The notes under the pieces: generated by a model
The model's input: the letters and a program-made list of their open reading frames with translations, nothing else
The model's database searches: none
What the model was told of the DNA's origin: nothing
Shown: one piece after another, positions 27,601 to 34,210 of the stretch
Numbering within the stretch: position 1 is the stretch's first letter
How the letters are laid out: the number at the start of each line of letters is the position of its first letter
Assembly (NCBI GenBank): GCA_002390845.1
Contig: DGQT01000010.1
Span: 1 to 64,000, forward strand
DNA: 64,000 bases
Direction of reading: 5' to 3'
Source of the DNA: Chitinophagaceae bacterium UBA4407
GTDB lineage: Bacteria > Bacteroidota > Bacteroidia > Chitinophagales > Chitinophagaceae
Made by a program: the position numbers and the translations under genes

Positions 27601-27774
27601 GGCCAGGTAAGTTTCGATGGAAAGCTCAATCTTAAGTTCCGGCTCGGCCTGCCGCCGTTTGGTATTTTTGGTATTCCCATGACCATCACCGGCACACAAG
27701 ACGCACCCATCGTTAAAATGCGTAAGGGCAGCGAAACCGATCAGCTTGAAGAAACGGAAGAAGAGGATCAATAA
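24655..27774 (+). CDS. AsmA-like inner-membrane-anchored protein
   Basis: The 1039-residue protein starts with a basic tail and one membrane span (ISLGSLLLLLFLLPYFF, about residues 18-34). The rest is a long beta-rich periplasmic body. The N-terminal block KIKEFANSSINGKLDFSKADLSFFKHFPALTLTLHDI and the C-terminal block MTITGTQDAPIVKMRKG are typical of AsmA/TamB-type proteins of Bacteroidota. Such proteins are thought to form bridges that move lipids or help outer-membrane assembly; that is family knowledge, not seen here. The acidic tail EETEEEDQ is unusual but harmless. It has no operon partner. Confidence 0.88.
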   Translation: MKQQAKKILIKILKITGISLGSLLLLLFLLPYFFPDTISQKIKEFANSSINGKLDFSKADLSFFKHFPALTLTLHDIVLKGSAPFEKDTLIAADELSLGIGLGSIFEKQITINQFFLTRAFINVQVDQAGQANYNVYKSTPATQAAADTSSASLRIESIIVENSHLVYNDRSLPMFINAKGFNYSGKGDLSKAIFDLYTHAQVDSLDFSFDGQDYVRSKKLNADLITRINTNSLLLEFEKNDLKINKLPVQFNGRFEFLKSGYNMDFKINSKETRLYDLFTALPPQYLTWLTKTDVKGSANVVASLSGKYIAETNTMPDLNFDMKIRDGYLSYEKAPSPVSNLFLDFDIKLPGLNVDSLAVNIDSVYFNIDKDYFSSVLHIKGVDPADIHAKINTQLDLEKWDKAFGLEPFDVKGNYKLQMTMDGKYATTIVQRGVRTTDTVIASVPLFKLQSSLSGGYFKYASLPQAVSGISFNVNASCPDSNYHHANVALENINAKALSNFIKGYIKISAANDFPVDANLQTVFHLADIKQFYPLDSIDLKGDLNVDLQSKGNYNPGKKMFPVTKANISLQNGSLQTKYYPHPIEKIQVIANVLSTNGSVKDLAINIQPVSFEFEGQPFQVKADFKDFDNLNYNIASNGVIDIGKIYKVFAVKGYDVKGYLETNLSLRGLQSDATAGRYNKLFNSGTVKVKEVTVSTDLFPKPFLINTGVFRFNQDKMWFDEFSANYGGSDFSLNGYLSNVINYALKDHEPLKGKFDLKSNTIITDEFMAFADSSASATPATDTATGVIVVPQNLDINFTAAAKNVLYNGLTLKDFKGQMNINNGKIMLKQTGFNLIGAPVTMDATYSSITPLKAGFDYHINATDFDVKKAYNEIKLFHDMATAASKAEGIVSLDYQLSGKLDGGMHPLYPSLKGGGVLAIKNVKLSGLKLFSAVSKATNKDSINNPSLEGVNIKSTIANNIINIERTKMRVFGFRPRFEGQVSFDGKLNLKFRLGLPPFGIFGIPMTITGTQDAPIVKMRKGSETDQLEETEEEDQ

Positions 27775-27775
27775 A

Positions 27776-28033
27776 ATTTTTATTTGTAGCCCGGCTTAAG
27801 AATATGAATGAGGCTTTACTTGCCACGCTCGGTTCAAGGTTCTGTTTTCATGGGAGCATTTAAGCGAAGCCTAAAATTTATATGTAATTGTGCTTAAATA
27901 AAACCATTACCATTTGCACCTTAAAGTTGTTTTGAATTTTAAACCTGTTGCATGATGCAGAAAAATGTTCTCAACGCACAAGTGTGCGACGCAACAAAAG
28001 CCTCAACAGGTTATATTGTTTGGCTCAAAAAAG
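27776..28033. repeat. Inverted repeat pair P6 (C/A)
   Basis: Left unit: TTTTTATTTGTAGCCCGGC then ATGAGGCTTTACTTGC, where the normal core is replaced by CACGCTCGGTTCAAGG (type C). Right unit: ACGCACAAGTGTGCGACGCA at 27974-27993, ending GTTTGGCTCAAAAAAG at 28033, directly against the feoB stop. The gap is convergent and has no hairpin terminator of the usual kind. Confidence 0.8.
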
Positions 28034-30151
28034 TTAGAAAATATTGTATGCAAGAAGGCTCATAAGGTAGGCGAGCCCCGTCATATAAATGAATTGTATT
28101 ACAGGCCATTTCCAGCTACGGGTTTCTCTCTTTACAACAGCTAATGTGCTCATACACTGCATGGCCAGTACATAAAAAACCATCAGCGAAATGGCTGCAG
28201 GCAGTGTATATACTTTGGTGCCATCTTCGCGTACCGCGCCCTGCATTTTTTCTTTTAGGGTGCTGTTGTCTTTTTCTTCTACGCTGTAGAGTGTGGCCAT
28301 GGTACCCACAAAAACTTCTCTTGCGGCAAAAGAGGTAACGAGTGCAATACCAATCTTCCAGTCGTACCCAAGTGGAGCAATGGCAGGCTCAATTGACTTG
28401 CCCAATATGCCTGCATAAGAGTTCTGTAATTTCTCTGAGTTGTATTGTTTGCTTACCAAAGCTTTCGCTTGCGGCGTTATTGCCTGTTGTTGTAACGCGG
28501 CATATTTTTTTTCTACCGTATCCATTTTGCCTGAAGGGCCGTAGCTGCTGAGGAACCACAGTAACAGGCTGATCATAATAATAACCTTACCCGCATCGGT
28601 CACAAATATTTTTGCTTTTTCTATCATGGTAACGCCTACATTCTTCCAGCGTGGCGCACGGTACAGCGGCAGTTCGAGAATAAAAAAACTTTTTTCCTGG
28701 AGCTTAATCATAAACTTAAGAACGTAACTCACCACAAGTGCCATTACAGTACCCAGCAAATAAAGTCCCATCATTACCAGGCCCTGAATACTTAAAAAGC
28801 CAAAATAATATTCGTTGGGTATTACCAATGCAATAAGGATTGTATAAACGGGCAGCCTTGCGCTGCAGCTCATTAACGGCGTTACCAGTATGGTAAGCAA
28901 CCTTTCTTTTTTATTCTCAATATTCCTGGCACTCATAATGGCAGGTACAGCGCAAGCAAACCCACTGATCATGGGCATTACACTCTTACCGTTAAGCCCC
29001 ACTTTGCGCATGAGTTTATCGCTAAGGAAACTGATGCGAGCCATGTAACCGGTGTCTTCCAGTATGGTAATAAGCCCGAATAAGATCATGATCTGTGGCA
29101 CAAAAACCAGGATACCATTCGCACCGGCAACCAAACCATTCACCAATAAATTGCTCCACCACACTTCAGGCAAAACACTGTTAAGCCAGCCGGTTAATTG
29201 CGAGAAACTCCAGTCAATAGCATCCATAGGGTATTGCGCTACCCAAAACACACTTTGAAACAACAGGAATAACACTGCAAGCAGTATGGCATAACCCCAA
29301 ACACGGTCGAGCAAAAGATTGTCTAATTTTTCTGTAAACAATTTCCTGTGCAGCGGATCGGGTTCCATTACGTGCTGCTTCATAATCTGTTTAATACGGG
29401 TATAGCGCTGCGTAATTTCTTCTGCCTGGGTTTTGGTAGGATTGAATTTATGATCCGCTTCTATTTGTTCAATGGCGTTTTGTACACCTGCGTCAAGCGG
29501 AAAATTTTCGTGGTTGATCAGGTAATGAATACATGCATAGTCGCTCAGGTGCGGCAATAATTTCTGGGTATCTGTAATGGCATTTTCTGCCAACTCTTTG
29601 TTGGGAATAAAATCCCGCAGTGCTGCAATAAATTGTTGTTTTGCTGTTTGCGCCAGTATTTTTTTTAGCTGTAAAATGCCTTTATTTTTCCGTGGGTTTA
29701 CAGGAACTACCGGTACGCCAAGGTCGCGTTCAAGCCCTTCCACATCAATTTCAATTCCATTTTTTGCGGCAAGGTCCATCATTGTCAAAGCCACAACTAT
29801 CGGGCGTTTCAGGTCAATAATCTGGCTGCAGAACAACAGGTTGCGCCGCAGGTTGCTGGCATCAACCACCAGTAATATTATATCGGGGTTTACATCTTTA
29901 TCTGCATCCATCATTACCCGGTAGGCCACCCATTCATCTGAGCGGCGCGGATATAAACTATATGTACCGGGAAGGTCAATAATGGTAGCATCTGTCTTTT
30001 CATTCAGTTGGCAACGGCCTGTTTTTTTATCAACAGTAACACCCGGAAAATTGCCCACTTTCTGGTTTAGCCCGGTAAGCGAATTGAATAGCGAACTTTT
30101 TCCGCTGTTCGGGTTGCCTACTAATGCTATTTGTAATGGTAGTGCTGACAA
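28034..30151 (-). CDS. feoB: Ferrous iron transporter FeoB
   Basis: FeoB imports Fe(II) across the inner membrane. The G domain lies at the N-terminus: GNPNSGKSS (G1), NFPGVTVD (G2) and DLPGTYSLYP (G3). The G4 position reads LTMMD, where most relatives have NMxD, so guanine recognition may be altered. The transmembrane core has the Gate repeats (DTGYMARISFLSDKLMRKVGLNGKSVMPMISGFACAVPAI and later SFAAREVFVGTMAT). The length of 705 residues is standard for Bacteroidota. No feoA is adjacent. The stop codon touches repeat pair P6. Confidence 0.96.
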   Translation of the reverse strand: MSALPLQIALVGNPNSGKSSLFNSLTGLNQKVGNFPGVTVDKKTGRCQLNEKTDATIIDLPGTYSLYPRRSDEWVAYRVMMDADKDVNPDIILLVVDASNLRRNLLFCSQIIDLKRPIVVALTMMDLAAKNGIEIDVEGLERDLGVPVVPVNPRKNKGILQLKKILAQTAKQQFIAALRDFIPNKELAENAITDTQKLLPHLSDYACIHYLINHENFPLDAGVQNAIEQIEADHKFNPTKTQAEEITQRYTRIKQIMKQHVMEPDPLHRKLFTEKLDNLLLDRVWGYAILLAVLFLLFQSVFWVAQYPMDAIDWSFSQLTGWLNSVLPEVWWSNLLVNGLVAGANGILVFVPQIMILFGLITILEDTGYMARISFLSDKLMRKVGLNGKSVMPMISGFACAVPAIMSARNIENKKERLLTILVTPLMSCSARLPVYTILIALVIPNEYYFGFLSIQGLVMMGLYLLGTVMALVVSYVLKFMIKLQEKSFFILELPLYRAPRWKNVGVTMIEKAKIFVTDAGKVIIMISLLLWFLSSYGPSGKMDTVEKKYAALQQQAITPQAKALVSKQYNSEKLQNSYAGILGKSIEPAIAPLGYDWKIGIALVTSFAAREVFVGTMATLYSVEEKDNSTLKEKMQGAVREDGTKVYTLPAAISLMVFYVLAMQCMSTLAVVKRETRSWKWPVIQFIYMTGLAYLMSLLAYNIF

Positions 30152-30215
30152 GAAACTTGTTTAGCCTGCAAAAGTAACCGCTGCTTATACCATTACCTTA
30201 CGAGATTGGGAGATA

Positions 30216-30564
30216 TGTTTTTTATGAGCCCGGCTAAGAAACCTTGTTGAGGCTTTTGTTGCGTCGCACACTTGTACGTTCGGGGGATGAGTGAACCAAT
30301 TAGCGGATTTGCGAATTGGCGTATTAACTTATTTATTGATGAACAGTTTAACCACGAAATGAATTAAAGGGTAGACCGCGTTACTATGCTAAAATGCTAC
30401 CATTATGGGTCGGTTTATACTGCCGTTGCAGGTACAATGCCATGCGGCAATGTGCATACAAACCTTGAATTTGAACGATACATAAATAAAATTTGCTTGA
30501 TGCTTATGCGAAAGTTTTCTGGAAAGATATGATTCCATGAAATGCCACTGCCGGCTCAAAAAAA
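30216..30564. repeat. Inverted repeat pair, right unit degenerate
   Basis: Left unit: TTTTTTATGAGCCCGGC at 30216, core GTTGCGTCGCACACTTGTAC at 30258. The right partner keeps only its outer end, ACTGCCGGCTCAAAAAAA at 30547-30564, with a decayed core near 30500. It lies between feoB and the LON gene on the same strand and abuts the LON stop. The other DNA in this 416-bp gap shows no gene. Confidence 0.7.
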
Positions 30565-30567
30565 TAG

Positions 30568-31209
30568 CTACAAATCCAGGTTAAAACCTTTTAGTTCCCT
30601 GAAATGGCCGTTGAGCTGTATTCTTTCTTTCAGCGATTCTATGCCTGCCGCCACAGTTAAAGTTTTCTGTAAATGCCTTTTCAGGTATTCGAGCCGTTGG
30701 TCTTCACGAAAAAGGCCCAGCAACTCGTATTCTTCCTGAAGTGATAGCCCGGCATGATGTGCCATATCGTAACTTAATAATTGTGCATCCGCTTTTTTTA
30801 AGTCTTTACTTACTTTAAGCAGCTGGTGCAATTCGCGAACTGATGCAAGTACATAGCGTAAGAGGTTTTCCGGCGGATTCATTTCGTTGGCAAGATGTTT
30901 TACAATTGCTCCACTGAACAATTTATCCGGTACCTGTTTAATGATTTCAAGTATCCTGAAAATACCGGTACCTTCCACACGTATATCCATCTTTCCATCT
31001 TCGTACACTTCCACAATTTCGGTTATGCCAAGCAAAGTACCCAGTTCGCCAATATGGCTGTTAATTACGGGCGGCACGCCAAAGAATTTTTTTTCGGCGT
31101 AGCACTCAGTTATAAGCTGTTTGTAACGCTCTTCAAATATGTGCAGGTTAATTGATTCGCCCGGGTAAACAACAATGCTTAATGGAAATATTGGAATAAA
31201 ATTCGTCAT
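30568..31209 (-). CDS. LON-substrate-binding domain protein
   Basis: This is a 213-residue stand-alone copy of the Lon N-terminal (LAN/PUA-like) domain: FIPIFPLSIVVYPGESINLHIFEERYKQL at the N-terminus, MDIRVEGTGIFRILEI in the middle, and an alpha-helical C-terminal half (ELLGLFREDQRLEYLKRHLQKTL). There is no ATPase or protease domain, so it is not a truncated Lon but the common single-domain family. It is cytosolic, and its exact role is unknown. The glycosyltransferase gene lies upstream 22 bp away and is read in the same direction. Confidence 0.93.
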   Translation of the reverse strand: MTNFIPIFPLSIVVYPGESINLHIFEERYKQLITECYAEKKFFGVPPVINSHIGELGTLLGITEIVEVYEDGKMDIRVEGTGIFRILEIIKQVPDKLFSGAIVKHLANEMNPPENLLRYVLASVRELHQLLKVSKDLKKADAQLLSYDMAHHAGLSLQEEYELLGLFREDQRLEYLKRHLQKTLTVAAGIESLKERIQLNGHFRELKGFNLDL

Positions 31210-31231
31210 GGCCTAAGATAAAAAATATTGC

Positions 31232-31987
31232 TTAACTGTTTTCACTTTTATACATTTTGTAAAGCAGGTTGTATTTAAGCCAGGTGTAATAAGCGTTCAT
31301 TTTGGCAACCTGCAAACCTGTGTAACCATCTAAAAACCCCAGCTTAAAAATATAGCCCGAAATAAAACCTGCCAGCGGAGACAGAAAACGTTTAAAGAAA
31401 TTGGCTCTTTTACCCTGCTCAAAAAAATGCTGCGCCTGAAGCCGCGCATACTGCTGTAGTTTAAGCCGGAATTCGGGCAGGCTGTTTATGGTATAATGCT
31501 CAAGAAAACCTGGTAGCACTTCTTTTTCGTTGCCATCGGCAGAAAGGCTTTCGTGGACCATAGCATCATCCCATGCAGCAAAATTTTTGTTGTAAATACG
31601 ATAAGTGGTATCGGAGCCCCATTCGCCGAAACGCAAAAGGGTGCTGCCCAAATAATTTCTACGCCTGCAGCCGTATATTACTTTTGCTTCAGGTTCAGCC
31701 AGTTTTTTAATTGTTTCAGCCAGCTTCTTTGAAATTCTTTCATCGGCATCTAAAGCAAAAATCCATTCGTGCTTTGCTTGTACTGCTCCCGCATTGCGTG
31801 CATTGCCATACCCCTGCCAATCAATAAAATGTAATGATGCTTTTGCCTGTGCCGCAATTTCCTGGGTACCATCCTTACTGCCGGAATCAACAACAATAAT
31901 ATCATTGCTCAGGAGTTCGGCACTCTTAATACAGGCGGCAATATTGCCTGCCTCATTTTTCGCTATGATAACCACTGATACCAGCAT
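31232..31987 (-). CDS. Glycosyltransferase family 2, LPS core type
   Basis: This is a 251-residue GT2 enzyme. VSVVIIAKNEAGNI starts the GT-A fold, IIVVDSGSKDGTQEIA binds the nucleotide, and ALDADERIS is the DxD-type motif. The spacing and the tail (RLKLQQYARLQAQ, GFLDGYTGLQVAKMNAYYTWLKY) match the WaaE/KdtX-like beta-glucosyltransferases of the LPS core. It probably works at the inner face of the cytoplasmic membrane. It may be cotranscribed with the LON-domain gene downstream. The donor and acceptor sugars cannot be read from sequence. Confidence 0.9.
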   Translation of the reverse strand: MLVSVVIIAKNEAGNIAACIKSAELLSNDIIVVDSGSKDGTQEIAAQAKASLHFIDWQGYGNARNAGAVQAKHEWIFALDADERISKKLAETIKKLAEPEAKVIYGCRRRNYLGSTLLRFGEWGSDTTYRIYNKNFAAWDDAMVHESLSADGNEKEVLPGFLEHYTINSLPEFRLKLQQYARLQAQHFFEQGKRANFFKRFLSPLAGFISGYIFKLGFLDGYTGLQVAKMNAYYTWLKYNLLYKMYKSENS

Positions 31988-32250
31988 TTATTCAAAAAAG
32001 TTATAACGTGTGCAAATATGATACCTGCTATCGAGTAACCCAAATTTGCTATATTAAATATGATTTTTTTATGCAAAAAACCGTTCATCTGTTACAGTTA
32101 TTAAATTGCCGGGTTTATATTCATCACAGGGGGTTCAATAGCTGAAGACACGGGCGGATCATTTCTGTTTGGCCTTATTACAAAATTACCAGCCACGGCA
32201 ATTATTGATAAACTACATTTATAGCACAATATTGTTTTACAATTTTAACT

Positions 32251-33141
32251 ATGGAACTTTTACAACAACTGCAACAAGGTAATATAAAAGTTTTGTCCCG
32301 CATTATTTCGCTTGTAGAAAATGAGGCAGGTGCTTATTACGATATACTTAAACAGTTGCCCGCTTGTGGTACAAAGATTACCGGAATTACGGGACCACCA
32401 GGTGCTGGCAAAAGCACTTTAGTGGACAGCCTGATTGGTGCATACGTTGCACAGGGAAAAAAAATTGGCGTACTCTGTGTAGATCCTTCTTCACCTTTTA
32501 ACCTGGGTGCGTTATTAGGCGACAGGATAAGGATGAGTGGATGGTACAACCACCCAAATGTATTTATACGCTCTCTTTCTGCACGAGGCAGTTTGGGGGG
32601 GCTGCACCCCAAGATCATTGAGATTACCGATGTAATGAAAGCTGCACCGTTCGATCATATTATTGTTGAAACGGTAGGCGTAGGCCAAAGCGAAGTAGAA
32701 ATTGCAGGACTTGCAGATACAACTGTTGTTGTAGTAGTACCCGAAGGCGGAGATGAAGTACAAACCATGAAAGCCGGGCTGATGGAGATTGCAGATATAT
32801 TTGTTGTAAATAAAGCTGACCGCCCCGGGGCCGATGCTTATATAAAAAACCTGCGGCAGATGCTGGCACCCGCATTTAACCGTACACCGAATACAGTTGC
32901 CATCTTAAAAACCATTGCATTGCAAAAGCAGGGCATAAAAGAATTGTGCGAAGCCATAACCACGCACCAGTTGCAAAACCAAACCAATGAAAAAAAATCG
33001 TGGTTGCTTGCCGATAAGGCCTATCACCTGGTGCAGCAGCATAAAATGAAAGCAATAAAAAAAGAAGATCTTAAAAAAGAAATTGAGCAGCAAACCGGCC
33101 CTTTTAACCTTTACAGGTTTGTTGAAAAATATTACAACTGA
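32251..33141 (+). CDS. meaB: Methylmalonyl-CoA mutase-associated GTPase MeaB
   Basis: MeaB is a G3E-type GTPase that loads and protects the B12-dependent methylmalonyl-CoA mutase. The P-loop is GPPGAGKSTL. VDPSSPFNLGALLGDRIRM, FIRSLSARGSLGGLH, VETVGVGQSEVEI and VVNKADRPGA are the diagnostic blocks. The length of 296 residues is somewhat short. No mutase subunit is in the window, so it is a stand-alone copy. It is divergent from the glycosyltransferase; this 263-bp gap is one of the few without a repeat pair. A TACATTTA box at 32214 is a weak promoter candidate. Confidence 0.94.
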   Translation: MELLQQLQQGNIKVLSRIISLVENEAGAYYDILKQLPACGTKITGITGPPGAGKSTLVDSLIGAYVAQGKKIGVLCVDPSSPFNLGALLGDRIRMSGWYNHPNVFIRSLSARGSLGGLHPKIIEITDVMKAAPFDHIIVETVGVGQSEVEIAGLADTTVVVVVPEGGDEVQTMKAGLMEIADIFVVNKADRPGADAYIKNLRQMLAPAFNRTPNTVAILKTIALQKQGIKELCEAITTHQLQNQTNEKKSWLLADKAYHLVQQHKMKAIKKEDLKKEIEQQTGPFNLYRFVEKYYN

Positions 33142-33400
33142 TTTTTTTGGCCCGGCGCGGGAAGCCTTGATTTAGCTTTTCTTGCGTCGCACTCTTCGGC
33201 TGGCGAACCTATACGGAGCTGTGCGTAGATTAGCGTAGGTATGTTTGTACATGCAGATTAATGATTAACAGGCTAGGGGTATGCACTTAGGGCTGTAAGC
33301 AAAATACAAAGGCTGGTAGCTCAGTGCTCATGCATTTACTGCCGTACAAGTGTGCGACGCAAGAATGCATGATAGTAGTAATGCAGCCTGTAACAAAAAA
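33142..33400. repeat. Inverted repeat pair P7 (A/A)
   Basis: Left unit: TTTTTTTGGCCCGGCGCGGG immediately after the meaB stop, core CTTGCGTCGCACTCTTCGGC at 33181. Right unit: GCCGTACAAGTGTGCGACGC at 33341-33360, ending GCCTGTAACAAAAAA at 33399. The gap is convergent. Confidence 0.85.
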
Positions 33401-33436
33401 GATCTTTGTATTTTTCTGAGCAGCTATTAATAAAAA

Positions 33437-34210
33437 TTACTCACCTGCAAGCCATTGTTTAAAACTTGCAGAACGTTCTGTACTAACAATGGTTTCGTAT
33501 TTTGTTGGCGGGTTTAATTTTATGAGCACTCTTGCTTTTGAATAACTCACCATTTCGGCAATGGCCTGGTAGCTTACGATAAACTGGCGGTTAATTCGAA
33601 AGAAATTTTTAGGATTGATAAGATGTTCCAGTTCATCGAGATTGTTATCGATTGGGTAGCGTTTTGCATCTTTCATTACTGCAAAGTTGGCTTTGTTCTC
33701 TGTATAGAAATAAGCTATATCGTGCGATTCGATGGTTTTTATATGCTCTCCAAAACGAATTACAAACCGTTCTTTATACTTGCCCGAGGGCTTGGTTAAT
33801 GCTGACAACATCTTTTCGAAATTTCCTACCGGGAAATGGTGTGCGGCACTGTGTTTTCTAAACCTTTCTATGGCCTGGCTGAGTTCTTCTTTTTTTACTG
33901 GTTTTAGCAGGTAGTGAATACTGTTTAACTTAAAAGCTTCGAGGGCATACTGGTCGTAAGCAGTTATAAAAATAATGGGGCAATCTATTTTTACCTGTTT
34001 AAAGATCTCGAAGCTTGATCCATCTGCAAGATGGATATCTGCGAAAATAAGATTGGGTAATGGATTTGAATTAAACCATTTTACCGCAGCCGTAATACTT
34101 GCAACAGCTTCTATTATGTCTGCTTCGGGCATAAGCTCTTCCACCATTTTGTATAACCTTTTGGCAGCGGCTGCCTCGTCTTCAATAATAAGAATTCTTA
34201 TTCGGTTCAT
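33437..34210 (-). CDS. LytTR family response regulator
   Basis: This is a 257-residue regulator with an N-terminal receiver (RILIIEDEAAAAKRL, acidic pocket D11/E12, phosphoacceptor D58 in IFADIHL, and the KPVKK lysine), then a LytTR DNA-binding domain (RFVIRFGEHIKTIESHDIAYFYTENKANF ... FFRINRQFIVSYQAI). Its start overlaps the stop of the upstream kinase by 4 bp (ATGA), so the two are translated together and form a two-component pair. Its target genes are unknown; the adjacent YceI/cytochrome module is a natural guess. Confidence 0.95.
   Translation of the reverse strand: MNRIRILIIEDEAAAAKRLYKMVEELMPEADIIEAVASITAAVKWFNSNPLPNLIFADIHLADGSSFEIFKQVKIDCPIIFITAYDQYALEAFKLNSIHYLLKPVKKEELSQAIERFRKHSAAHHFPVGNFEKMLSALTKPSGKYKERFVIRFGEHIKTIESHDIAYFYTENKANFAVMKDAKRYPIDNNLDELEHLINPKNFFRINRQFIVSYQAIAEMVSYSKARVLIKLNPPTKYETIVSTERSASFKQWLAGE

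Noticed and set aside
27776..33400. Repeat pairs as ordinary rho-independent terminators
   Set aside because: They also occupy divergent gaps (12653, 24256, 42803) where no terminator is needed. The arms are far apart, and real hairpin terminators at 8846, 23705 and 51420 are separate structures.
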